DNA from: Kutzneria sp. CA-103260
GTDB lineage: Bacteria; Actinomycetota; Actinomycetes; Mycobacteriales; Pseudonocardiaceae
Direction: 5' to 3'
Assembly: GCF_018263855.1 (NCBI RefSeq)
Contig: NZ_CP073318.1
Location: 8,556,001 to 8,620,000 of the forward strand
DNA length: 64,000 bases
Shown here: positions 33,131 to 40,108 of the stretch, in pieces
Layout: the number at the start of each line of letters is the position of its first letter
Numbering within the stretch: position 1 is the stretch's first letter
Notes under the pieces: model-generated
Seen by the model: only the letters and a program-made list of their open reading frames with translations
What the model was told of the DNA's origin: nothing
Databases searched by the model: none
Translations under genes and position numbers: made by a program

Positions 33131-34589
33131 CCCTGCGGAGCTGCTCCGCCATCTCCACGTGCTCGCCGGTGAGCAGCGCGCTCGCCGTCATCAGGTCCAC
33201 GGTCAGCGGCCGGTCCTCGGTCTCCGTGGGCAGGATGGCCACCGCGTTGTCGAACGCGGCCCGCAGTTCGACGCTGTTGTTCGGGTGCATCTGTCGCATC
33301 CGGAGCACCCGGACGCTGGCGATCAGCTCGCACGCCAGCGCGATCACGAAGTGCGGCACCACCTCGCCGGTCATCCGGGCCGACTGGGCCGAGAAGCTGG
33401 CGTGCTCCTCGACGCCCCGGGACAACGTGGCGTGGCCCAGAACCGCCGGCATGGCCATCGACCGGAAGCTGGCCAGCGAGGCCGCGGCGGTGTACTCGAT
33501 CACCATCAGGCCGGAGCTGCCGCTGGCCTCGTCCGCCGCGAACGGCCGCAGGCCGGTGTAGTTCGGCTCGCACAGCATCGCCAGCCGGTTCACCGACAGC
33601 TGCGCCGTCTGCAGCGCCGACAGCCGCGCCTTGTCCAGGGCGAGGCTGAGCGTGATGCTGTGAAAACCGCCGTGGTGGAAGACGTCGCCGTCCAACACCG
33701 ACACCAGCGGATTCTCCGCGCCTGCGTTGATCTCCACGCTGAGCACCTGCTCCAGCGCCGACAGGCCGTCCACCGCCTCGCCGTGCACCTGCGGGAAGCA
33801 GCGCAGGCCGAACGGGTCCTGCACCCGGGCCGGCGTGTGCGTGATCTCGCCGAGCAGGTCGCGGATACGTCGCGCCACCAGCTGGCTGCCGTGGTGCGGC
33901 CGCGACTGGTGGACCACCTCCGCGAACGGCTCGGGCGAGCCGTCCACCGCGAGCAGCGACAGCGCCGCCGTCGTGCACGTCTGGTCCAGCAACGCCGACA
34001 GCTGTCCCTGTGCCAGCACCGACTGGCCGATCGTCAGGGCGTTGCTGCTCAGGAAGGCCAGTGCGTCCGAGGTCGCGAAGTCGATCGGCGGCAACGGGTG
34101 CGGGCCCATCCACGGCTGCTCGCCGAGCAGGGTCAACGCCAGCTCGGCCAACGCCGTCAGGTCGCCCGTGCCGATCGCGCCGATGGAGTGCACCTGCGGG
34201 AAGCAGCGTGCGTTGAGGGCCAGCGCCAGCGAATCCAGCACGTGTTCGGACACCCCGGAGTGGCCCGCGAGGATCTGGTTGGCGCGCACGACCATCATCG
34301 CCCGCGCTTCCGTCTCCGGGATCAGCGGTCCCGTGCCACCCGCGTGGCTACGGAGCAGGCGACGCCCGAAGGCCGCCACTTCCTGCGCCTCCACGCTGAC
34401 CATGCGGTTGGCGCCCACACCCGTCGTGCGGCCATAGACCGGACGCCGGCCCGTGACTTCCTGGGCCAGGTCCGCCGCCCGCCGCACCCATTCCCGTGCT
34501 GTCGGGTCGATGCTCACCGGCTCGCCGCGGACGGCGACCGCGATCACCTCCGCGCACGTCAACGACTTCCCGTCGAGCACAACTGCCAC
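33111..34589 (-). CDS. Aromatic amino acid lyase family (HAL/PAL fold) with altered MIO motif
   Basis: This 492-residue protein has the ammonia-lyase fold: YGRTTGVGANR (the catalytic-type Tyr, about residue 53), RSHAGGTGPLIP, RANQILAGHSGV, LRCFPQVHG and EINAGAENPLV. The tripeptide that should cyclise to MIO, normally Ala-Ser-Gly in ASGDLxPL, reads GTG in IGTGDLTALA (about residue 143). The canonical NGT segment after it reads LSSN. A standard histidase/phenylalanine lyase assignment is therefore unsafe. It could be a divergent lyase, aminomutase or non-MIO enzyme. It lies 18 bases downstream of the rhodanese gene. Confidence 0.75.
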   Translation of the reverse strand: MAVVLDGKSLTCAEVIAVAVRGEPVSIDPTAREWVRRAADLAQEVTGRRPVYGRTTGVGANRMVSVEAQEVAAFGRRLLRSHAGGTGPLIPETEARAMMVVRANQILAGHSGVSEHVLDSLALALNARCFPQVHSIGAIGTGDLTALAELALTLLGEQPWMGPHPLPPIDFATSDALAFLSSNALTIGQSVLAQGQLSALLDQTCTTAALSLLAVDGSPEPFAEVVHQSRPHHGSQLVARRIRDLLGEITHTPARVQDPFGLRCFPQVHGEAVDGLSALEQVLSVEINAGAENPLVSVLDGDVFHHGGFHSITLSLALDKARLSALQTAQLSVNRLAMLCEPNYTGLRPFAADEASGSSGLMVIEYTAAASLASFRSMAMPAVLGHATLSRGVEEHASFSAQSARMTGEVVPHFVIALACELIASVRVLRMRQMHPNNSVELRAAFDNAVAILPTETEDRPLTVDLMTASALLTGEHVEMAEQLRRVTDKPA

Positions 34590-34607
34590 AGTGCGAAGGT
34601 TAACTCG

Positions 34608-34997
34608 TCAACAACCGCAGTCCAGTGCTCGAACCGGAGCCGTCAGCGGGTCGGGTTCGCCCAGCTTGTCGCCGTCGTCCGTGCGGATCGGGAAGCCCTC
34701 CCTGATCCAGTACTCGATGCCGCCGATCATCTCCCGGACCTGGAATCCCCTGCGTGTGAGCTCCGCCGCCGCCTTCGTCGCCCCGTTGCAGCCCGGTCCC
34801 CAGCAGTAGGTCACCACCGGAACCGCCGGGTCCAGCCGCGCCCCTTCCAGTCGGATCGCCCCCGGGATCCGGCCCTGGCCCCACGCCTGCGCACTTCTGG
34901 TGTCCACCAGCACGAACCCCGGGTCTCCGCTGCTCAGGGCCTTTTCCACGTCGCTGACGTCCGTCTGGAACTCCAGACACATTTCAAAGAAGTTCAT
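34608..34997 (-). CDS. Rhodanese-domain protein
   Basis: The product is 129 residues with a single rhodanese fold: VLVDTRSAQAWGQGRIPGAIRL, then VVTYCWGPGCNGATKAAAELTRRGFQV with the active-site Cys in YCWGPGCNGA. The C-terminal CGC pair is unusual and could take part in sulfur transfer. It is the first gene before the MIO-family gene and divergent from an Lrp regulator 92 bases away. The partner is unknown. Confidence 0.8.
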   Translation of the reverse strand: MNFFEMCLEFQTDVSDVEKALSSGDPGFVLVDTRSAQAWGQGRIPGAIRLEGARLDPAVPVVTYCWGPGCNGATKAAAELTRRGFQVREMIGGIEYWIREGFPIRTDDGDKLGEPDPLTAPVRALDCGC

Positions 34998-35089
34998 GCC
35001 TCAACGCTATGGACCGGATCCCTCGCTCTGAACCTAAGATCCACGGCACTTCTCACCCGTTGCCAGCTTTTCCATGCCATTCTGCCTCT

Positions 35090-35536
35090 GTGACCACGGA
35101 TTCCCTGGACTCCACCGACTGGCGCATCCTGGAGGCACTCCAGGCCGACGGCCGCGCCAGCTACGCCGAGCTCGCCCGCGCCGTCTCCATGTCCCCCTCC
35201 GCCGTCACCGAACGCGTCCGCCGTCTCGAGGAGGCCGGCGTCATCACCGGCTACTCCGCCGTCGTCGACCCCGAACGCCTCGGCCTGTCGATCATGGCCT
35301 TCGTCCGCCTGCGCTACCCCACCAACAACTACAAGCCGTTCCACAGCCTCGTCGACACCACTCCGGAGATCACCGAGGCGCACCACGTCACCGGCGAGGA
35401 CTGCTTCGTCCTCAAGGTCCTCGCCCGCTCCATGCGCCACCTGGAGGAGGTCACCGGCCGCATTTCCACCCTCGGCCCCGTCACCACCACCATCGTCTAT
35501 TCCAGCCCACTGCCCCGCCGTCCGCTCACGCCTTAG
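35090..35536 (+). CDS. Lrp/AsnC-family regulator
   Basis: The product is 148 residues from GTG 35090. The winged helix is LDSTDWRILEALQADGRASYAELARAVSMSPSAVTERVRRLEEAGVI, followed by a RAM-type effector domain (EAHHVTGEDCFVLKVLARSMRHLEEV). It is divergent from the rhodanese-MIO pair, which it may control, with an amino acid as effector. It ends with a 4-base tail overlap with the next gene. Confidence 0.85.
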   Translation: MTTDSLDSTDWRILEALQADGRASYAELARAVSMSPSAVTERVRRLEEAGVITGYSAVVDPERLGLSIMAFVRLRYPTNNYKPFHSLVDTTPEITEAHHVTGEDCFVLKVLARSMRHLEEVTGRISTLGPVTTTIVYSSPLPRRPLTP

Positions 35537-36081
35537 TTCCCCAACGTCAGGGCTACCCGCCCCGCCTTGGCGTCGTCCGCCGTCACCGTGACCTTGCCCC
35601 GATGCGTGATCTCGACTTGGTAGAACTTGTCGTCGTTCGGCACGGCCGACACCACGATCGAGAACGTGCAGCCCGACATACCAAGGCTTTGCGGTCGCGT
35701 GATCGCTCCGATCGCGTCGACCTTGCCCGCCGCGTCGTAGACCGTCACCGATGCCCCGTCCGCTATGTCGCTGTACCCGCCACTGCCGTGGCACGCGCCG
35801 CCGACTGTGGACGAGGTTCCGTAAAGGCTGAATGTCCCCAGCAGCGTGAACGTCGTGGGTGCAGCTTTGCCGCTAGTCGTCGCCCCGCCACCGGTTGCAG
35901 CTATGAGCAGTGACGCTGGCCCCGGCCCTTTCGGCTGGCTCAGTCCCCACACCACGCTCAGCAGCAATGCCCCAACCGCCACCCCACCCACGAACGGCCC
36001 CGCCCACCGTCGTCGCCTGGGTGTCACCAACTCCTGATCAATCACCGGCCCATTCGGCCCGGCACCTTCGCTCTCGTCCAC
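35533..36081 (-). CDS. Membrane-anchored hypothetical protein
   Basis: The product is about 182 residues from GTG 36081, seven bases after GGAGGG. It has a short acidic N-terminus, an Arg-rich segment (TPRRRRW), one membrane helix (AGPFVGGVAVGALLLSVVWGL, about residues 27-47) and an outside domain with two Cys (GGACHGSGGYSDI, GMSGCTFSIVV). The domain is beta-rich and resembles small actinobacterial exported proteins of unknown function. It is probably anchored outward in the membrane. Confidence 0.6.
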   Translation of the reverse strand: MDESEGAGPNGPVIDQELVTPRRRRWAGPFVGGVAVGALLLSVVWGLSQPKGPGPASLLIAATGGGATTSGKAAPTTFTLLGTFSLYGTSSTVGGACHGSGGYSDIADGASVTVYDAAGKVDAIGAITRPQSLGMSGCTFSIVVSAVPNDDKFYQVEITHRGKVTVTADDAKAGRVALTLGN

Positions 36082-36200
36082 CTCGCGGCCCTCCAGACTC
36101 GCCGTCGCCCGACAAGTCCGCCATCCGCCACATTCCGTTAGCCCCTCCCCCCGAACCGCAACCTCCCGCGGCGAGCGCAGCGAAGCCCCACCCACCCCAG

Positions 36201-36312
36201 GGCGAGCGAAGCGAAGCCTGACCCGAGGGCGATGGCGCAGCCGAGCCCGCAGGGGGGCGCAGGGGGGCGAAGCCCGCCCTGCCTGGGGGTGTGGGGCGCG
36301 AGCCCCACAAAA
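36201..36312. repeat. Structured tRNA-linked repeat, copy 1
   Basis: About 110 bases nearly identical to 42345-42455. Shared blocks are GGCGAGCGAAGCGAAGCCT, CCGAGGGCGATGGCG, AGCCGAGCCCG, then a hairpin GGGCGAAGCCC and the final TGTGGGGC-GCGA-GCCCCACA hairpin. A shorter extra piece precedes it at about 36170. It lies downstream of the minus-strand tRNA-Arg, between that tRNA's terminator and the membrane protein gene. Confidence 0.75.
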
Positions 36313-36321
36313 CACAAAGCA

Positions 36322-36356
36322 AGAGCCCTGTTTCGTCAAAGACGAAACAGGGCTCT
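36322..36356 (-). terminator. Intrinsic terminator of tRNA-Arg
   Basis: 16-bp perfect stem AGAGCCCTGTTTCGTC / GACGAAACAGGGCTCT with an AAA loop, followed on the minus strand by a T-rich tract, 15 bases past the tRNA. Confidence 0.85.
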
Positions 36357-36371
36357 CCCAGCTCTTGCGCG

Positions 36372-36444
36372 TGCGCCCGAAGGGATTCGAACCCCTAACC
36401 TTCTGATCCGTAGTCAGATGCTCTATCCGTTGAGCTACGGGCGC
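36372..36444 (-). tRNA. tRNA-Arg (ACG)
   Basis: Minus strand: GCGCCCG acceptor pairs with CGGGCGC, discriminator A. The anticodon arm TCTGA-CTACGGA-TCAGA carries anticodon ACG, the substrate for inosine formation by TadA. The T-arm GGTTCGAATCC is present and CCA is not encoded. Confidence 0.95.
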
Positions 36445-36480
36445 GTGTTCAGTTGTCATCCTAGCAGAACCAGGATGTTG

Positions 36481-36569
36481 CGGAGGCTCCGGGATTTGAA
36501 CCCGGGATGGGGGTGAACCCAAACCGCATTAGCAGTGCGGCGCCATAGACCAGACTAGGCGAAGCCTCC
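36481..36569 (-). tRNA. tRNA-Ser (GCT)
   Basis: Minus strand: GGAGGCT pairs with AGCCTCC, discriminator G. The anticodon arm CCGCA-CTGCTAA-TGCGG carries anticodon GCT. A long variable arm and the GGTTCAAATCC T-arm are present. CCA is not encoded. It is 36 bases upstream of tRNA-Arg on the same strand, likely one transcript. Confidence 0.95.
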
Positions 36570-36762
36570 CCGGAGCCCTCGGCTACCGTCGATAAGACTA
36601 CACACTCCGCCCGCAGGCTCCAAAACGGGGGGTCAGATGGGGTGTGACCTGCGGGTTCGGCTTGAGCGGTGTGGCGTGGGCCACCCCCGGTCGGAGGTGG
36701 ACGGCCGTGGCGGGCGGTCACTAGCGTGAACGGGTCCACATCGACGTGGCCGGGGAGTGAAA

Positions 36763-37515
36763 ATGGACAAGGTGCGGCCGTCCGCGGCGGACGCGGTCAG
36801 TGATCTGCCTGCGGGGGCGACCCTCGCCGTTGGCGGATTCGGGTTGTGCGGGATTCCGAGCGATCTGATCGGAGCGGTGCACGACCTTGGGGTAGGCGAC
36901 CTGAAGGTCGTGTCGAACAACTGCGGTGTGGACGACTGGGGCCTGGGCGTCCTGCTGCACGATCGGCGGATCTCCCGGATGACGTCCTCGTACGTGGGCG
37001 AGAACAAGGAGTTCGCCCGCCAGTACCTGTCGGGCGAGCTAGAGGTGGAGCTGGTCCCGCAGGGCACGCTGGCGGAGCGGCTGCGGGCGGGTGGCTGCGG
37101 CATCCCGGCGTTCTTCACGCCGGCGGGTGGCGGCACGCAGATCGCGGAGGGCGGCCTGCCCTGGCGGTACGCGCCGGACGGCGGGGTGGCGGTGGCGTCA
37201 CCGCCGAAGGAGACGCGGACGTTCGACGGCCGCGACTACGTGCTGGAAGAGGCCATCACCACCGACTTCGCGCTGGTGCGGGCGGCGAAGGGCGACCGGC
37301 ACGGGAACCTGGTCTTCAACAAGTCGGCGATGAACTTCAACCCGCTGTGCGCGATGGCCGGCCGGGTGACGGTGGCCGAGGTGGAGGAGCTGGTGGAGCC
37401 GGGCGAGCTGGACCCGGAGCACGTGCACCTGCCGGGCATCTTCGTGCAGCGGGTGGTGCTGGTGACCAACAGCGACAAGCGCATCGAGCGCCGGACCGTG
37501 AGGGAGGCCCAGTGA
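36763..37515 (+). CDS. CoA-transferase subunit A (3-oxoacid/3-oxoadipate type)
   Basis: The product is 250 residues from ATG 36763, six bases after GGGGAG. It has the class I alpha-subunit signature LAVGGFGLCGIPSDLIGA and ENKEFARQYLSGELEVELVPQGTLAERLRAGG, then GGGTQIAEGG and GNLVFNKSAMNFNP. It partners the next gene, one-base overlap (TGATG). Together they move CoA from succinyl-CoA to a 3-oxo acid. Acetoacetate and 3-oxoadipate types cannot be separated here; no ring-cleavage gene is nearby. Confidence 0.87.
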   Translation: MDKVRPSAADAVSDLPAGATLAVGGFGLCGIPSDLIGAVHDLGVGDLKVVSNNCGVDDWGLGVLLHDRRISRMTSSYVGENKEFARQYLSGELEVELVPQGTLAERLRAGGCGIPAFFTPAGGGTQIAEGGLPWRYAPDGGVAVASPPKETRTFDGRDYVLEEAITTDFALVRAAKGDRHGNLVFNKSAMNFNPLCAMAGRVTVAEVEELVEPGELDPEHVHLPGIFVQRVVLVTNSDKRIERRTVREAQ

Positions 37516-38159
37516 TGGGCTGGAGCAGGCAGGAGATCGCCGCCCGGGCCGCGCGGGAGCTCGAGGACGGCCAGTACGTGAACCTGGGCATCGGCCTGCC
37601 GACGCTGGTGCCGAACTACCTGCCCGAGGGCGTCACGGTGGTGCTGCACAGCGAGAACGGCATCCTGGGCACCGGCCCGTACCCGACGGACGACGCGGTG
37701 GATCCGGATCTGATCAACGCGGGCAAGGAAACCGTGACGACGCTGCCGGGTGCGGCGTTCTTCGACTCGGCGCTGTCGTTCGGCATGATCCGCGGCGGCC
37801 ACATCGACACCGCGATTCTGGGCGCCATGCAGGTGTCGGCGTCGGGCGACCTCGCCAACTGGGCCATCCCGGGCAAGCTGATCAAGGGCATGGGCGGCGC
37901 GATGGACCTGGTGCACGGGGCCCGCCGGGTGATCGTGATCATGGAGCACACCGCCAAGGACGGCTCGCCGAAGATCCTCAAGGAGTGCTCGCTGCCGTTC
38001 ACCGGCCGCGGGGTGGTCCAGCGGATCATCACCGACCTGGCCGTGCTGGACATCACGCCGGACGGCCTGCGGCTGGTGGAGCTGGCGCCTGGGGTGTCGG
38101 TGGACGACGTCCGATCGGCCACCGAGCCGGAGATCTCGGTGGCCGCCGGCGTCGCCTGA
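37515..38159 (+). CDS. CoA-transferase subunit B (3-oxoacid/3-oxoadipate type)
   Basis: The product is 214 residues with the beta-subunit catalytic motif HSENGILGTGP, where the Glu (about residue 45) forms the acyl-CoA anhydride. It also has GLPTLVPNYLPEG, MIRGGHIDTAILGAMQVS and GMGGAMDLVHGARRV. Translation is coupled to subunit A. It ends immediately next to the stop of a minus-strand hydrolase. Confidence 0.87.
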   Translation: MGWSRQEIAARAARELEDGQYVNLGIGLPTLVPNYLPEGVTVVLHSENGILGTGPYPTDDAVDPDLINAGKETVTTLPGAAFFDSALSFGMIRGGHIDTAILGAMQVSASGDLANWAIPGKLIKGMGGAMDLVHGARRVIVIMEHTAKDGSPKILKECSLPFTGRGVVQRIITDLAVLDITPDGLRLVELAPGVSVDDVRSATEPEISVAAGVA

Positions 38160-38822
38160 TCAGCGCAGGTGTGAGTCGAACCAGTTGAGGGTGCGCTGCC
38201 ACGCTTCGGCACTGGCCTTCGGGTCGGTGTCGAAGCGGTGGTTGGCCTGCGCCACCCGGACGACGTCGGTGGCGACGGGGGCTGAGGCGGCGGCGTCGCG
38301 CAGCTTGTCGACCTCCTCGGCGGTGACGTGCTCGTCCTGCTCGCCGTAGAGGCCGAGCCACGGACAGCTCAGCTCGTGTGCGACATCGACCAGCGAGGGC
38401 ATGCCGTCGGACAGCGGCGCGAGGATGCCCCGACCGGAGACGCTGACCGCCGCGCCGATGGCGCGCCTGGTCGCCACGATCAGGGCGGCGGCGCCGCCGA
38501 GGTCGAAGCCGATGACGCCGGTCCGGTCGGGGGTGATGCCCCGCTCGGCGAGCCACACGCAGGCGACGTCGATGTCCGCGAGCACGGATTCGACGGGCAG
38601 CTGCGCGGGCAGCTCGTCGGCGTCCGGGTAGAGGTGCGGCGCCACCACGAGCCAGCCCTCGGCCGCCAGCGAGCCGGCCAGCAGCCGGACCGTGTCGGTG
38701 ACCCCGCGGGCCTCGTGCAGCAGCACCAGACCGCCCCGCGCTGCGACGTCCGGTTCCGCGGCTGTCACGCGCAGCTCGCGTCCGTCGGTCAACGGCAGGT
38801 TTTCGGTCCTGGTTTCCGTCAT
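38160..38822 (-). CDS. Dienelactone hydrolase-like protein with Asp at the nucleophile position
   Basis: The product is about 220 residues with the alpha/beta hydrolase order of the dienelactone hydrolase family: VLLHEARGVTDTVRLLA, VVAPHLYPD, then the nucleophile elbow GVIGFDLGGAAAL (Asp about residue 125) and a YGEQDEHV acid with an ANHRFD histidine. The usual elbow is G-F/Y-C-x-G-G. Asp here resembles haloalkane dehalogenase-type nucleophiles. Substrate is unknown. It runs convergent with the CoA-transferase genes. Confidence 0.75.
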   Translation of the reverse strand: MTETRTENLPLTDGRELRVTAAEPDVAARGGLVLLHEARGVTDTVRLLAGSLAAEGWLVVAPHLYPDADELPAQLPVESVLADIDVACVWLAERGITPDRTGVIGFDLGGAAALIVATRRAIGAAVSVSGRGILAPLSDGMPSLVDVAHELSCPWLGLYGEQDEHVTAEEVDKLRDAAASAPVATDVVRVAQANHRFDTDPKASAEAWQRTLNWFDSHLR

Positions 38823-38911
38823 CTCACCACCCAATCACGCCGGGGTGAACTCCAGTCAACGCGACCGGCCCCCTGGCCCGCCGAGCGTTGCCTACCCGTT
38901 GTGATCCACGT

Positions 38912-39487
38912 CTAAACGCGCCGGGGACGGCGCATCACGTGCACCAGCGCGGGCGGCACGTTGTCCCAGATGGTCCTGGTGAGCACGACTTCCTCGAAGC
39001 AGCGCCGAAAGCCGGCCAGCTGCCGTTTGGACGGCCCGGCCCAGCGGGTCCAGGTGTAGGTGAACTGGGTGAAGACGCCAGCCGGGGCCATGGCCGTCGC
39101 GACGGCGTCGGTGAGCTTGCCTCGGTATGCCGCCCACGGCAGCCCGCTGATCACCACATCGGCCCGGATTCCCCGGTCCGCCAACAGTTCCGGCAATCGC
39201 TCGGCGTCGGAGACGATCACTTCGACGTCCGGAAAGCGCTTGGCCAGCACGTCGGCCAGGCGCGGGTTGAGTTCCACAGCGAGGTGCCGGCCGCGGCCGT
39301 CCAGTCGGGACTGGATCACCTCGGTGAACGCGCCGGTGCCGGGCCCGAGTTCGACGACCACCGGTTCGCCCTGTTCGGGAATGGGCGCCACCATCTGCTC
39401 AGACAGCGCTTTCGAGCTGGGGATCGCCGACGCGGTGGTGAGCGGCGAGCGGATGAACTCCCGGAAGAAGATTCCTGCGTTGCTCAC
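38912..39487 (-). CDS. PmtA-like phospholipid/small-molecule methyltransferase
   Basis: The product is 191 residues from GTG 39487. The start FFREFIRSPLTTASAIPSSKALSEQM and the SAM-binding VVELGPGTGAFTEVIQSRL (about residues 45-63) match PmtA-type phosphatidylethanolamine N-methyltransferases. The VVISGLPWAAY motif takes the place of the NPPY-type motif. Whether it methylates lipid is inferred. The start overlaps the upstream membrane-protein stop by GTGA. Confidence 0.7.
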   Translation of the reverse strand: MSNAGIFFREFIRSPLTTASAIPSSKALSEQMVAPIPEQGEPVVVELGPGTGAFTEVIQSRLDGRGRHLAVELNPRLADVLAKRFPDVEVIVSDAERLPELLADRGIRADVVISGLPWAAYRGKLTDAVATAMAPAGVFTQFTYTWTRWAGPSKRQLAGFRRCFEEVVLTRTIWDNVPPALVHVMRRPRRV

Positions 39488-40044
39488 GGCGCGGCCCCAG
39501 TCAGTCGGTGGTCGGTGCGGCGCACACCGTACGGACCGAGCGCTAACAGGAAGCAAACTGCGGTGAGTGGGATCAGGTCGAGACTGCACACGGTGAGCGC
39601 GGTGCCGATGGCCAGCAGCACCGGGCTCCACCACCCCAGTTCACACCGGTTGAGCACGGCCAGCGCGATCAGGCAGACGTAGAACAGCGCCGTCCCGACC
39701 ACATAGACGCCGGGCAGCAGGGCCGGCACGGACTGGATCTGGTCGTAGAGCACGTCCATCCCGGCCCGGTCATGGGCGAGCAGGCCGACCACGATGTCGA
39801 TCACCGCCTGGGCGACCGCCGCAGCCGCCCCGAGCAGGCCCACCGCGGCGATGACCGGCGCCGTGCCCCGCCGGTCGCCGAGCGTCAGCAGCACCGGCAC
39901 GAACAGCACGAACCCGGCCAGGAACAGCAGGTGTGACACCGTCCAGCCGACGCCCGGCCCGTGATCGGTGAGCAACCGCACCATGCCGTAGCCGCCGAGC
40001 AGCAGCGGCGCGGCGACAAAAGCCATGTCCCGTACCTTGACCAT
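39484..40044 (-). CDS. Integral membrane protein
   Basis: The product is about 186 residues from ATG 40044, with an alternative ATG at 40080. Five or six hydrophobic helices are visible (AFVAAPLLLGGYGMVRLL, VSHLLFLAGFVLFVPVLLTL, APVIAAVGLLGAAAAVAQAVIDIVVGLL, LLPGVYVVGTALFYVCLIALAVL, SPVLLAIGTALTVCSLDLIPLTAVCFLLALG). Its C-terminus is coupled to the PmtA-like gene. The start codon lies in a strong hairpin. Function unknown. Confidence 0.6.
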   Translation of the reverse strand: MVKVRDMAFVAAPLLLGGYGMVRLLTDHGPGVGWTVSHLLFLAGFVLFVPVLLTLGDRRGTAPVIAAVGLLGAAAAVAQAVIDIVVGLLAHDRAGMDVLYDQIQSVPALLPGVYVVGTALFYVCLIALAVLNRCELGWWSPVLLAIGTALTVCSLDLIPLTAVCFLLALGPYGVRRTDHRLTGAAP

Positions 40045-40080
40045 GCTTCGAGCCTGCGCCGCGGCACAGGCTCGAAGCAT
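40043..40080 (-). promoter_or_regulatory. Hairpin enclosing the start codon of the membrane protein gene
   Basis: 14-bp perfect arms (ATGCTTCGAGCCTG and CAGGCTCGAAGCAT) with a 10-base loop. It may end the upstream surface-protein transcript or block initiation at ATG 40044, whose ATG is inside the stem. Confidence 0.5.
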
Positions 40081-40108
40081 CAGGGTCCAACCCTGGCGTT
40101 GCCCTGGT

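Noticed and set aside
36160..36320. CRISPR-like array from repeated GCGAAGC units
   Set aside because: Units are irregular, without constant spacers, and the whole block recurs as a single longer repeat at 42.4 kb.
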